A DNA stretch of 64,000 nt from Pogonophryne albipinna. Lineage: Eukaryota > Chordata > Actinopteri > Perciformes > Artedidraconidae. The stretch spans positions 11,791,495 through 11,855,494 of the forward strand of contig CM053251.1 of NCBI GenBank assembly GCA_028583405.1. Reading direction: 5' to 3'. The stretch's first letter is position 1. Each line of letters starts with the position of its first letter. Made by a program: the position numbers and the translations under genes. Of this stretch, positions 1 to 18,299 are shown in pieces. Under the pieces are notes generated by a model, which was not told where the DNA came from, did not search any database, and worked only from the letters and a program-made list of their open reading frames with translations.

Positions 1-983
1 ATTCTTCCCTTATTTTAATGCTGCTAAATAATGATAATATGTTGTGTGTATGTGATTGTGTATGTGTGTGTGTTGATGTCCTTACATACAGTATGTTATT
101 GTCTTTTTGTGTTCATTGTGTATTCTTGCATGTATTTGATTCTTTCTGTGAAAGAAACCTATCATATGTAGTTTGGAGAAAAAAATGTGAAGTTCTAACT
201 AATTGTTGCATACAGTAATTTCCATTTTAACCAAATAGACCAAAATAGAGTTTATGTTATTTTAGTTGCATATGGTTTTGTAGTCATGCTAAACATCAGA
301 GCAAAGATGATTTATGTTGCCCTCCCTTCATTTGAAAAAAAATACAACAAAGTATTTATTTATTTGGAAAGTGAAAAACTGCTGAAAGATGAGACAAGTA
401 ACAGAATGTTTATGAAAGCGCCGCCTGCCATTTCACTGATAACTTCAACTATAAATGTGTAAAGTTACTGATAAGTTATTGTTTACAGCCAATGTAATGC
501 TACGTCTCAGGCATGTATATTTTCATTGCCCACCATGACTCTTCATCTCGACTGAAAATATACATGAGCAGCCATAATCAGTTTCACATTTTAAGTCATC
601 TTAATAAGGTACACAGCAGCCATTATTAGTACAAGACCTGTTATAGTGGTTCTATTACTGTAAACTTAATTTGTGATTGATTGCTTGTGTGGACAATTTG
701 CTTATTTTTTCTTAAAATCCAAAGTTTTGTACAAACTAGTTTTTTGTGTTTTTATGGATTTCTAAAATTTCATGTTTTTTTATAATTATTTATTTTATGC
801 TATGTACATATTAGTAAGTAAAAGTATATATTTGCAAAATGCATTTTTTTTAAACAGTGTTGTGACTTGTAACGCTGTAGCCTTTTTACCTCATCTCTGT
901 TTTTTCACTGACTGCACACAGGCCTCGTTTGTCTTACTGCCTGTAGTAGATTTCTAAAGTTAACTCTGTAACACCAAAATAAA
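1..983 (+). other. Possible 3'UTR end of an upstream plus-strand gene
   Basis: No convincing coding sequence is present. The stretch is AT-rich and ends with a canonical AATAAA at 978-983, so it could be the tail of a 3'UTR entering from the left edge. In vertebrates with this gene order the plus-strand neighbour upstream of ARF1 is WNT3A, which makes a wnt3a 3'UTR the natural guess. That guess rests on synteny only; nothing in the sequence identifies the gene. Confidence 0.25.
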
Positions 984-1437
984 GCAACATAAACAACCAA
1001 ACTTGTTCTATTATCTATGAATGAAGTGCACGTGTGATAAATTATGATGTGGATTTCAGCGAATCATGAGTGCCAAAAAATAAACACAGCCACTGATGGA
1101 TCACTGAACTCTGGGACCTGAAAGAAGGCTCTTGAACTCTGGGGCCAGTATCATACATATAACATGTGTGCATAAACAAATAACATGAACCTTAAGACAA
1201 CAGGTCAATGTTAAATAAGTAGGTAACATTATTGAGTCACTAGATGCCTTTGACAATTAAAACAAGCGCAATGACACAGTGTTCGCTGCTTTTAGGATTT
1301 CTGTTACAAACTCAATTTCTGAAGGGTGCAAAGTAATGGTAAAAGGTTGAAGACTGTGTTTGAAACTTCTAAAATGAATTGTTTAGGAGTACCTTCACTG
1401 AATTAATGGTAAATAATAATGGCAACAGTGCTAGAAG

Positions 1438-1972
1438 CAAGCCCGCCTTAACCTGCCATCAGGCCCGCGGGCTGATAGTTTTTGTAGGCCCCCTATTTAA
1501 ACAACAATTCAAAGTCATTTCCTCGGCAGGCTCTGTGATCGCACTTCTCCACTCTGCTCTACGCGCGCCTGGTCCTCTCCTCCAGATGAGTGACGTATCG
1601 GGCCTCCCTCATGTATTTGTCCGGTTGCCGTTGGCTCTCCTCCACGTAGCAAGTCCTCGTCGTCCTCTCCATCTCCTCCAACAGATAATGTCCCTCCTGT
1701 CTGTTTTTCCTCTCCCGCTACTCCATCGCTATCAGAACCAGACGGCCTACTTGGCTCCAAGGCCCCGCGGCAGGCACGTGTGATTTTGGAAATAAAAGTT
1801 TCATATTCTGAAAGCCAAGACTTTGTTTATTTAAAATTTTAAAAAAACACCCGAAATAAAAAAAAAATATATATATATATATATATTTTTTTAATTGGCT
1901 CATGATAGGCCCCCGATCTCCGTAGGCCCCTGGGCTTCAGCCCAGGTCAGCCCGTGCATTAAGGCGGCCCTG
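1438..1972. mobile_element. hAT-type non-autonomous element (MITE), 535 bp
   Basis: The block is flanked by a perfect 8-bp direct repeat GCTAGAAG (1430-1437 and 1973-1980). An 8-bp target duplication is the hallmark of hAT transposons. The ends are imperfect inverted repeats: the left starts CAAGCCCGCCTTAA and the right, read in reverse, starts CAGGGCCGCCTTAA. The interior is GC-rich at both ends and has a short TA run near 1868-1886. It encodes no transposase, so it is a non-autonomous copy. Confidence 0.8.
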
Positions 1973-2165
1973 GCTAGAAGTCATGCAATGTCTTTGTATG
2001 CACTCAACAAGTTCATAAATGCGTTGCAGATCTCAATTGTGAGAGATTAAGAATCAGCTTTTATTGCATCTATAGTTCAGACAACAGAATACTGTATTTT
2101 ACATTTTACTGATTCAAAGTATGCTAATTTTAGGGATACAGTATGTAGTGGTGAATCCAGATTCA

Positions 2166-2359
2166 TTACATTTTTTTATTAGACGCTTTTATCCAAAGCG
2201 ACTTACATACATTCAGTACTGTGGACAATCCCCACAGGAACAATTTGGGGTGAAGTGTCTTGCCCAGGGACACAACGACATGCTGACTGCAGTGGGACTT
2301 GAACTACCCCCTGATTCGAAGTCCAGCACTCTATCCACTGAGCCACAGCCACCCCGTTT
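2166..2359 (-). mobile_element. tRNA-derived SINE
   Basis: Read on the minus strand, the element begins with a tRNA-like head. It has an A-box-like TGGCTCAGTGG and a B-box-like GTTCAAGTCCC, the internal RNA polymerase III promoter of tRNA-derived SINEs. A body and an AT-rich tail follow. It is bounded by an 8-bp direct repeat CAGATTCA (2158-2165 and 2360-2367). The tail segment around the words AAGCGACTT and AGACGCTTTTATCC is common in teleost genomes. Confidence 0.8.
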
Positions 2360-2367
2360 CAGATTCA

Positions 2368-5300
2368 GCTGACTCAAACAGGTGGCAATACTTAAAACAA
2401 AACAAAAATCTCATCAAAATAAAATACGTTTGGCAAGATAAACAGAAGCAATCAGACCACTATACTGACAGGTCAACAAGCTTTGAATGCTTTTCATGGC
2501 ATTTATGTAGGTAAGCCTATAGCGAGCACAGAAGACACAGCCATGAAGTTCCCATGTTTAATACCTTAATCGCCTGCAAGACTGTGTCTGCAGACGGCCA
2601 CGGATAATGCTGATGCCTGTGAATGTGAAATCTAATCACAGTCACGCACTCAGAATATGGACAAGTTGTCAGTCGTGAAGACTAATAGATTTAGGCCATA
2701 ATGCCCAAACATGGGCTGTGGATCCACATTTGACAAAAGAAGAATAAAATAAAGCTGGGCTTATAATGTGATTCCTGAGAGACTGCAGAAGCCAACTGTG
2801 CTTTTTGGAGAAACAATAATACCAGAGAAGAAAAATGCGATGAGAGTTAAGAAATAGATGGAGCTTTGTAGAAGAGAAAGACCTGATCTCAAGATAGATT
2901 AGGGGTTGGATGTGAATAGAGCCCACCGGTGCTCCAGCTCAGCCGCTGGACCCCTGATAGTCTTTGAGCCGTGCAACAATGTCACCACCAGAGGCCAGGT
3001 CTCACTGCTATCTAACCCCATTATCTCAAAGAAAGATTGATACACACCCCCTCCAGAGTGGAAGCACCACAAAAAGTGATGCCCTTCCGTTTTCATTCAT
3101 GTGGATTCATTAGTCTGCCCACCCCCACATCATTCTATATTTTAAGCCGTCTTTCACAGTTTGTCCAACGACTGAAACTCATTACTTTGGAATACTTGTT
3201 TTTCCAGACATTCATAAAAAAAATGCAATGGCATTTAAATCCTGCCTCATGATGGGAAATAAAGACTTGTTAAAGACTCTGTGGTGTATAAAGCCCTGGG
3301 AGCCAGCCAGGTTCAGGTTTGGTTTAGTGACTGGGAGGCTGTCAGAAGCTCATTCCACACCTCGACCTTTGACACTTTTCACACCATCTGAATGGGAGAA
3401 AACAAGTACAAAACATGAAACAGATCACAGGATGGACAGAAACTCCGGCCCTGCAACAACGCTGTCTTTGGCTGAAGGAAATGGGCCCTTCCCTTCAGAC
3501 CAGACCCACCTAGTAGCTTTGTCACCCAAGTGAGATGAACCTTGTTAGCAGATACTTGCCAGAAGAAGCTAAGGTGGCTGCAGTGAGAGAGATGGCATCC
3601 TGACTGTGAGAACTTTGACGCGACGAGAGGCACCACCCAATAACCATATAAATGGGAGACAATGAAACTAATTGCAATCAGTGTCCTTCTTTTTATTTTA
3701 TGTCCTGAGGTCCGCCCTGACATTCACAGGAGACCACCGCATGCATTTAAATAATGCAGAGTTGTTGTTGTTGTGGGGCCGAGCGACATACAGTGGGGTG
3801 GTGCAAAGACCCACACTCAGATGACATGATTCAAATACTCCCACAGAAGTAACACTTGGTGACAGCCAGCTTTCACTCTTCCCGAGGTCTTTTGATGTTG
3901 TGAAGATGAAAATGACTTATAACAAACATGCAGACTAGGATTGATAGCTATTATGTTTGAATTGAGGTTTTATCTGCATGACGAAAGCAGAGTTGTTTAA
4001 AAGTTGATATATCAGAGAGCAGCTGTAATGCTGACTGCAGCTTTAAAGAATGTCGTTCTCAAAGCTCTTCTTGTTTCTAGGTCAAACACAGCAAAGGTGA
4101 TGAGCTAAAGCTGCACTACAGAGAAGTGTGTGGGCATTTCATTATGTTACTGACTTTGAAGCCTGTCTTTTGATGTCTATGCGTTTTTCTGTCTGAAATT
4201 AGATCATTCCCTTGGATTCGGTACATGTATTTAAGACATTTAACACATCGGACGTGCCAGATCGTAAGATTGTTAAAAGTAAAATATTTGTATAAATAAA
4301 TATTGCTCTTTCTCTGCTGGAACTGCTACCCCGCGACCCGACCACGGAAAAGCGGGAGAAGATGGATGGATAAATATTGTTATTGAGTAGAAAAATTAGA
4401 GCATATTGCCAGCTTTCATTTGAAAAACTGTCCCATGTTATTACCGTATTTGACTCAAATTATACTAATGCAAACTAACCCCGCGGTAAATGACTTTAAT
4501 CTGCCTCATTTGTTCTGTTTTCATATGGCCTGCAAGTGATATTTCTCACTTCTATTTTCTAAATAAATAGATCCTGACAACACTCGCACCTTTATCCAAC
4601 ACTTCCATTAAATTCTAACTTAAGATCCACGAATGTGTTGTTTATCACACAATACTAATCACTTTTTTTTGCCTCTTTTGTAACATTAGACACACTACAG
4701 TCAGACAAAATAATGTTCTACAGATAACTGTGTCGACACAAACCGTTCTCGGATGGCAACATCTTAACATCTGCAGCAGACATGGCATTACATGTTCTCT
4801 TTTACAGCCAGGGAGGGGAACGTGTGAAGTGTGTCACCTACCATGAATGAGGATGATGGGTGATCTGTAAGATTTCTATAGAGGACAACCATCATCTGGA
4901 GAGATGTGGCACCTGTAAAGCAGCCTTATCCCTGTTTGAAGTGCATGTTTGTATTGTTGAAGCCAACAAAGGACTTTTTGCCACCTCTGTACTTAGAAGA
5001 GAACATTAGTCAAACTAGGGGGGGGGGAACCAGGGGGATGATATGGGGGACGTACTTAGGCTCTATACGGTGTGCAGGTGTGTGTTGAATGCACATGCAT
5101 GCTTGTGCATTCGATTACTCCACTGACTGGCCTGACTTCAGTTTTAGGAAGAGTAAGGGAGCCCTCTGTGTTCAGGTATGATGCTGTAAGATGTGGCCTG
5201 CTAGTGGTGGTGGGCTGCAGAGCCTGGAGGTTGACAAGGGGTCATCCTGCAGATCAATGCAGGCCTGGGTTGTAGTAGGGAGGAGGAGGCTGACATGATC

Positions 5301-8300
5301 ACTCATTAGTCACCTTTTCACCTCTCTGTAGCTCAGAGCGGTTCAGCAGGTAGGAAGAGCATGTTTGCATTTCCAGAAGCATCTTCACTCATCATTTGTT
5401 GTGGTCTAAGATTTTATATTTAAAGGACTGCCATGAAAAGTAATTCCTAATTGTTGGAGTTGTCATTGAGTTATTATGTGTGTCTTTTACACAAATACAA
5501 ATGTACAACTTAATAATAAACATATCCTTTTAACTGAGGCTTTGAAAAGTATGTCTTGAAGCCACATAAAGCTCTACAGATAAATAATAAAAAGCATGTT
5601 TTTTCTTTGCAGAGTAAAAGTCTTCTTACACTTCTTCGTCTTCTGTGTGATTTTGTTGTGGTTGGCATCCATACGTTTTGCACCACCACCTGCCTTGCTG
5701 GGCTGTGTCTTGCCCCATCTGATCTGGCAATGAGAAGGCAAGGTCAAAGAAGTTCCTGAACGTAAAGCATGTGGGAATAGGGAAACTGTTCCTGAAATGT
5801 AATACCAGTTGTTAACTGTTGACTATATGTAATTTATATTTCAGTGTTTTAATAAGTTTATTTCAGAAAAGCTTAGCAGAGATGGAAAACATTTAACTTG
5901 TGAAACACTTGTATTGTTTCAATGAACACTTCAAGTAACCTCTATGCAAATGTAGGTACGCACAAAAACAGAAAATAACCACAAACATCCTTCAGTTTTC
6001 GGTTTCTATGCATCTTTTCATACACTTGCAAACAACTAATGCAAAGAAAGAATTTGGTTTACGTTATACTGGTCAATGGTCAATGCTTTAATCAAACATT
6101 ACGATTCACTGGCTTGATTCTATTTTCTTATTTGTAATTCTTTTTAAAGTTCTATTGTTGCTGATTGAAAAAAAATGCCTTGATTGAAAATAAAAGCCAA
6201 GATGAAAAGGGAATAAAAGAGATGCATGCATGTCTAAATTGATCTGCATTATGTGGACATGTACTGAGTGAGTGAGATTGGGTGTATCAATTACAAGGTG
6301 ACTAGCAGGGTAGAGGAGCGGGGTTATCATTAGCAGGGACTGGCGCTGGCCTCTGGTAGTTCCAGTAATTACCTCACAAAGGGTGGTGCTTGCCTTCCCA
6401 CTGCTTTTCCCACACTGCACTCCAGGCTCAGAATTCCAATCGGCCCCAGACCTGCAATCTCCTCGGTTTTAGACAGCAAATTACTGACAAGTCCCATTCT
6501 TCACAACACTGTAATTGCTTTTTAGTGCTGTTTTTATTGAGGCAACCCCAACCCCCTTGCCCTTCCCTCAATAAAGCTAAGTCAGGGAAGGGGCGAAGGG
6601 TTAATATAGATAGCATTAGTGCCTAATTGGAAGGTCTCGGCATGCAGGAAAGTTTCATATAAGTCCTGTCATCGTTTCATCTTATCCAGACCTTGATTGA
6701 ATATACCGGTGATTCGGTATTTTATGTAGTTTGTATAGTGATCAAGAAGGATGTGTTTTCTTTATAAGTCATACGTTCCACATTCGTCATGAAGGTATAT
6801 GAATCTCTGTCTGCTCCAGAGAAGTGATGTAATTTAGGCTCTTCACATCCCATACAAAGAGAGGCACTGAGCATCTTGGCTACTCTACGACTTATATCAC
6901 TTTGTGTTGTCTTTCCCACCCCTGCGCATTACTCTCTCAATGTATTACTTTGTGGAAATCATTAGTCTCCATGTCAATACAAGCTCGGAGCAGAGAAAAC
7001 ATCTCATTATGGGACTTAAAGAGATCCGTGGCATTCTCGGCTCCGTCAAGCTGTTCTTCCTTTCTTCAATATATTTTCTTTCCTTTCACTCAGAGGACAA
7101 ATTCTCAACGTTCCAATGCCGGACAACCAAACAGTTGCCATTTGAAATGAGAAAAAGAGGAAGAATGGAAAAGGGCCGAGGGATTAGAAGATCTAAACAG
7201 GATAAAGGGATAGGAGATTCTTGGTGTGATCCAGTTTAGTTTGAAAGATGGAGGGTCTTAACAAGGATTTGAGACTTTAGAATTCATTGTGCCATTATTT
7301 CCATCCTTTGCAGTTTCAGCTAAATTGTTTGCTGTTTTGTGGCCCAGTACAAGCCCATAGATCCAAACATGTTTACATGCAGCTGAGCACAATATTTGTA
7401 ATTATTGTAACACAATGTGCCTGTTATCCCTTTTTTCAGATGTATACACATTTCCAGGTTGTTTCCCACAATTTGTAAATGTAATTGGAAAAATCCATTC
7501 ACCTTGTAGGTTTTCCAGGTATTCATCAGCCACAACAATTTGTAATAGCCCTCAAGAAGTTTGTTATAACTTTAAAAGGAACAACACACAAAGACATTAT
7601 AGGCCAAATATGTAAAAGAAAGAAAATGTCAGATGCAAAGTTAAGTTAAGTATGGTTAATGTGATGAAATAGATTCACATTCCACCTTTTTTTTTGTCAA
7701 GGCATCAGACGTGACCACATCCTCACTTTATCAGGCTGAGCAGCAAAGTGCCCTAGGGGTACAACCTGCAATTGACTCGGGTAGCAACCTAATTCGCCTG
7801 TGCCCTCATGTGTCCATCTCCCTGTCAGTCTGAGCAGGTTGACACCTCTGACCCTGTCACGGGTGTCAAATAGCTTGTCAGAGGCCTTCAATAAAGTACA
7901 ATGACAAGTGAAGTACAAGCCCTCTAATGCATTACCGCACGAGTTCCAGCCAGAAATGAGAGGCTGTAGCCTTTCCAGCCTCAAGGCAGACAGGTGCGCC
8001 GTCGAGCAACACACACACACAGACACAAACACACACAAACACACACACACACACACATATATACACACTCAAACACACCGGACACAAATAAGCTCTCCCT
8101 ATCAAAACAATCACCAACAAAATGATAGTATATCAACCTTAATATTGTTAGAGTAAACCCAACTTCACCAAAATAATGCGAAATTATAAGATGTTGAAAT
8201 GATCATTTAGTTTTTTGGCCCTTGGCACGCACACATGTATGCAATGTTCAAAATGCATCTAAATTCATTACTCAATCACTTCAGGATTATCATTGAGGGG

Positions 8301-10242
8301 CTGACATAACCAAAAGAGATCAGTTGTCAGTAGCAATAAAAAACACCATACTTGGACCACCTTGGGAGCATGTAAGGCCTGTCACCATGAGGCCCCTCTA
8401 AAGGGCCCAAAGGGCCACTTACAATCAACCTGTCAATGTCACGGATGCCTGAATTTTGAATAATAAGATGAGACCGTGTTAAAAATCATTTGGCATTAAC
8501 ATGACAAGTGAAGAATCCTATGTGCCAGATCTGGACACTACCTGGTTTTGATGCCACAGGTTTTGGTTGGTGCTGGTTTGTCCTTAAGGCCCTGCTTCAA
8601 CATGCTGTACATTCCAAACAATTATCTACCCCAGGGTGCAACAGGTTCACACTTAAATCTTTGATGCCTCCTCCAATGGGATATAGCTGGATTTAAAACA
8701 GGGAGCAGGGGTGGGACAACCCTTAAAAACCTGTATACATAGCAAACATGAATCAACTTCAAACCAACCCACTGAGGGAAACAAAAAACTCTTTCAAAGA
8801 AATACTTTTATCCTCAATGTTGTTTCATCTTGCAATGGCTCGTCATAGACCATGTGGATGCTTGAAGCAAGTTTCAAAGAGCAGAAGTAGACTCAAATAT
8901 TACACCAGTCAAAATGTCCTTAGACTTCATAGATGGTGGTGACCTTAAATGCAGGTCACTAAAAGGGTGCTGAGACCCTTCAAAGACATGGACCATGGTA
9001 ACCTCACGTCTAACCAAGTCATCCGTTAGAAGGAAATCCAGCTCCCTGGCATGGACGTTGTGTTCAACGTGTACCCTTACACCTTACCAGTACACCCCTT
9101 TCCTGCAAGCCAGCGATTCCCATTCTTAATGCAGTCCACTCCCACACTAGATTAGATTAGAATCTTTAATGACCACACAGCCAGGCTGGTGGAATTCGTG
9201 TTCAGTACAGATTATTACAGCTTGTTCCATACAATTCAACATACAATAAACAGACAATAAAAAGTACAACACACAGCACAGGGCAAATACTAGAGGCCCA
9301 CATGTCCTTTCTGAGGAAGTGCGTCCTTGAAGAGCTTGTCTCAACCATCTGTCACGGATGTCCCTGGACATCTCCCATTGATACTTATGGCTTCCCCATA
9401 TACTAGAACAGGGGTCATTAAAATTTGTATTATATCACAAATGCAGTAGCACAAGCAACATTTCGATTAAAACAAGCCATGGTTTACCACCATCTTCAAA
9501 GGGTCTTACCCAAATGTATGGTCTGATTTGCATTTACACTCTTCATTGCCATTAATCTGGATCGCATAATTTCTTTACCATTAACTGTGCTGTCAAAATA
9601 CATGAGAACCATTTTTATGCGGCAATGACTCAATATGCAATCGAATATTTCCGTGTTTACCCAGGGCGGAGTGCAAAATGTTATGTAAATCCCCTTAACG
9701 ACCTTTTCAGGCTGCGTACAATCACCATACAAAGGTGATTGGCAGCCGACACTGCTGCACATTTATCCTTTTGCCCCAGCCGGTCTCTCTCTGTAGCGCC
9801 CCCTACTGTGCGAGGCGTGGGGTAGGGTGCCCAGTGGCACTTGTTGCCAATGGATGAGGCCAGCATGGGTCCTCTCATGGCAACGATGCTGGTCGTTGTA
9901 ATAATGTTTGGTTTGTTTCCTGCTTCACACCTCCTTTGGGATTTTGCCCGACCTATAATCCAGGACATGAGACGCAGAGGGAGGCATCCCATGCCTGTCC
10001 ATCTGAGTTCCAGCCCTGCTTAGCCCAAACCAGCTCCTTTGTACGATTCACACAGCAGTCTATTGGTTGCCTGTGGGCCATTTAATAATGTGCTTCTATT
10101 ATCATGATTATTATGATTATTGAAACGCCACACCATATACTGTACCAAACTCAACAAGTTATTTGAATAATGTTGTATTTAAGATTGTGAAGGCCCAAAA
10201 CATTTCAAATAAAACACTCCCTTATGCCTCCACACACATTCC
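2368..10242. other. Intergenic DNA without recognisable genes
   Basis: No ORF here has codon structure, splice context or family similarity that would support a gene. Minor repeats are present. One is a short teleost repeat tail ending in the GATGGATGGAT type at about 4318-4372. Another is a degenerate CA run at about 8009-8075. A LINE-like 3' tail lies at about 9148-9375 in minus orientation, ending with short ATTAGATTAG-type units. The rest looks single-copy. If the left neighbour is a developmental gene, regulatory elements could lie here, but none can be named from sequence alone. Confidence 0.6.
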
Positions 10243-14143
<3,901 letters not shown>

Positions 14144-14598
14144 CAGAGGGAGAAGTACTAAGATCTTGTACTTAAGTAAAAATAGAACTACCAGAGTGAA
14201 GGAATACCATGTTACAAGTAGATGTCCTAGTAAAAGTCTAAAAGTATTAGCATAAAAATATAATGTATCAAAATTTAAAGTAGCCTACTAATTATGCAAA
14301 TTGGAACATTTCAGAATAACTTATTGTGTTTATCAAAGCTGGTAAAGTTGCTGCTAGCTGTACTTTGTATGCTGCAGGGTAGCTCGTGAATGTAACTCCA
14401 GGTGTTCACATTATTAATCAAGTCTGCAAAGTAGCTAAAGGTATTAAATAAATAAAGCGGAGTAAAAGTACACTATTTACCTCTGAATTGTAGTTGAGTA
14501 AAAGTAGGGGGGAAAAATCGAAATACTCAAGTAAAGTACTGGCAAAATTGCAATTAAGTAGAGTAGTTGAGTAAATCTACGTAGTTACTTTACCACTG
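14144..14598 (+). mobile_element. hAT-like repeat of the AAGTACT/CCACTG type
   Basis: The block starts CAGAGGGAGAAGTACT and ends with ACTTTACCACTG. Inside are the repeated words TACTTAAGTAAAA and GAGTAAAAGTA, typical of a family abundant in fish genomes. The flanks share only GTTAA (left GTTAATTA, right GTTAAACC), so the target duplication is decayed. A second, inverted copy of the same family lies at about 22015-22597. Confidence 0.6.
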
Positions 14599-14639
14599 GT
14601 TAAACCGGGTTAAACCAGCAAGGTGTCAGCGGTGCTTGT

Positions 14640-14783
14640 TATTCTCCCCTCCAGCGCAAGGGGCGACGTCTCCTGGTCGGACGATCACGGAAGTTGAGCT
14701 GGAACGGAACCTCTGACGTGTCAAAGCGTCGCCATTTTCCTGAGGAAGGAAACGCCTTGAAGAAGGAAGGAAACATCAACTGT
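14640..14783 (+). promoter_or_regulatory. arf1: arf core promoter and non-coding exon 1
   Basis: This GC-richer island just upstream of the ARF gene ends in a strong splice donor (ACTGT|GTAAGTG at 14783/14784). It carries an ETS-like CGGAAG, a CRE-like TGACGTG at 14714-14720 and a YY1-like CGCCATTTT at 14730-14738. That set is typical of TATA-less housekeeping promoters. The transcription start cannot be fixed without transcript data. The intron that follows runs to the acceptor near 15913 (TTTCCTCAG) or the alternative near 15933. Confidence 0.6.
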
Positions 14784-15887
14784 GTAAGTGTGTAAAATAG
14801 GCTTAAATTAAGCGAATAATTTGCAGTTTTTCACCGAAGGTCACGTTGGTCGCATCAATAGCTATGCGTTGTTTAGCTGAATCGTCTCTGTGACTGCGTT
14901 TCCATTAAGTTATCCAGGACGCCGGGAGAAAAACTGACTGGGTGCTGAGAGATAACTTTACCGATAATGCTAGCTAACTTATCATAATCAACTACTTGCA
15001 TTTGTTATTGTATTATTTTCACCACCACATAACGCCCACATGTCTTCTGTATTAAATTGGGATTAAAATATGAAACGAGAATCGTAGCAAGCAGGAACGT
15101 AGCCAATAAACTGGTCCGACAGGTATTAGCAATGTAGCAAGCTAACGTTGTTGTTTGTTTATGTAGGTTAGCCGGGTAACCTTTACTATTGCACCTTGTC
15201 AAGCTAATATGAACTATAATTCAGTGAGCCTCATTCAGTCCCCACGTTGCGGAAATTGCGGTGTCCTAACATGGTCTTCATGGTGAATAAACTACCTTTA
15301 CTAATACAGGACGACGGCTAATTGCTACCAAAGGCTAACCCCATTTGTGAACTCATCAGTCCGCAACCTTACGTTACACCCTGATTATTTAACAAACACA
15401 TTGCCCATTTTGAGATCTTTTTGGGGGATTACATCTTATTGGACAAGTCGGGACTCGTTATTTTGTTTAAAATATATAGATACCGGAAACAAACGACCAA
15501 TTGAGCATAGAGATATTTCATTTCCGGTGTCCTGTAGGAACGTCATACGTCGAATCATCTTAGGCTGTATTAACCGCACTTTGAATCATAGGACAATAAG
15601 TATCATCAGCAAGTGCGACAAGATGTCATTCCTGTCAGTAGAAAACAGCATTCTTGAAATAGCTTGTATTTTGCGACCCCACTCTATAAGTAATGTTGTG
15701 TTATGTCACATGTAATACAGTCTCTGAATATTTAGCAACACAAGTACAAGGAGTGGCTCTACACATTTTGCTTTAGAAAATAATTTTCCATCCAAGCAAT
15801 TATCGAAAATATTATAGACAGATCCAGGGATGAATTGATCACTTGACCAATCTTTTAAGATGTACATACAATAACACGATCATTTGA

Positions 15888-16888
<1,001 letters not shown>

Positions 16889-18290
16889 TAATCACCTGCT
16901 ATCCACAACTAATCTTCTCCACCCAATCTCTGACCTTACTATCTACTCTTAAGGTGTTGCAAAACTGAGTTCCCTTCTTTAAAAAAAGTACTGGAAGCGG
17001 CCCTCACCTCAACTGTTATCGTCACAAACAAAAAGGCCAGTGGTGGAGGTGATCTATTCTTGTAAAGCTGTCAGGTTTTATTATTTTGTTTTATGTAACT
17101 GTAAATATGTTTGGTAATGGGGCAGCTTATTGCACTCTTACAAATCCTACCGTGGTTATTTCTCTTTCTGGCTGTTGGGCAGCCGTGTGTGCATTGAATA
17201 AGAAAAGGGAGGTGAGAAAAAGAATTTACCAGCACGTCGGCCCGGGACCTCAATGCAATCTGATGGCTTGTTCTGGTGGTCACATGTACTGCAGGGAGTG
17301 ATCCATGAGGGGCTTTTCATTTTCACAAAAACTGAATTAAACACTGATTCACTACTTGCAGCTACTGTGGTTACTTAAACCAGTAATTACATGTACCAGC
17401 CCCAAAATGATCATTTAGTAAACACTGGCATTTACTATTTGTACTCTGTACTGACATCGCTTTGTCCCAGTTGAGAACTCCTGTCTGTGAACACTTACCA
17501 GCCTTTGTTATACAGTATGTTGGCTTGAATTGAGGAATGCGACAACAATATCACATCTTCCTGCTCCATGGTTGTTTGAAAGGCAGTCCGTTGAAGCAGC
17601 ATTGGGTTTTTGTATTTCTGAGTCTCAGGTTTATCATGTGCTGCCTTTGCAATATACTTGTTAGCAAATCTGCATGATGTGGTCGCTCGGGACATGCATA
17701 TTTACTGGGTGTTTACATCTTAAGGCTGCACGGGAACTATTACTGAGTACTTATTTCATCAGCCCTATGCTGTAACTCGTGTGACTGTTAGGTAATTGTA
17801 ACATAAGGAGTTGCACACTACAGTGGCCCTACTGTCTTCACTAAAGGCTCTAGTAAGTCATGTCTTTTTTTATTCAGACTAATCAAATCTATGAAATTGC
17901 ATTTTGATGGCAATACAAAATCAGTGTCAGCTACATGTTTTACGAAGTGCCAGTATTTCTTTTCTCTGCAGCACGCTGTGCTTGGAACAAACATGAAGCC
18001 ATACATATGCTTTCTTATCCAAGATACATGTTGCCTTTTATTTTCAAGTTTATTTTCTAAAAAGGTGTGGGTTACTTTGCTGATCTGGTCATGTCTTGAG
18101 GGTTCATCAAACTTTCTTTTGATTTATAACTGCCTAAATATTTGGAAACTTTCTTAATCTCTTAAGTTTGTCTGTTTTTTATGTAAAGCTTTTGTTTTGT
18201 GAGGAAAAAGCACTGTAATTAAAGTGACTGATTAAAAAGTGTTTCTGCATCTGATTTTCATTCTCACACTATGCAATAAAACTAGCTTTT
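16889..18290 (+). other. arf1: arf1 3'UTR with polyadenylation signal
   Basis: This non-coding, T-rich sequence of about 1.4 kb follows the ARF stop codon. It ends near AATAAA at 18275-18280, with an ATTAAA variant upstream near 18220-18233. No competing ORF in it is convincing. The exact cleavage site is inferred. Confidence 0.6.
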
Positions 18291-18299
18291 TGCCATACT

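Noticed and set aside
1379..1783. Reading frame of 134 codons on the plus strand and overlapping ones on the minus strand
   Set aside because: They lie within and across the edge of a non-autonomous hAT MITE and have no recognisable domain.
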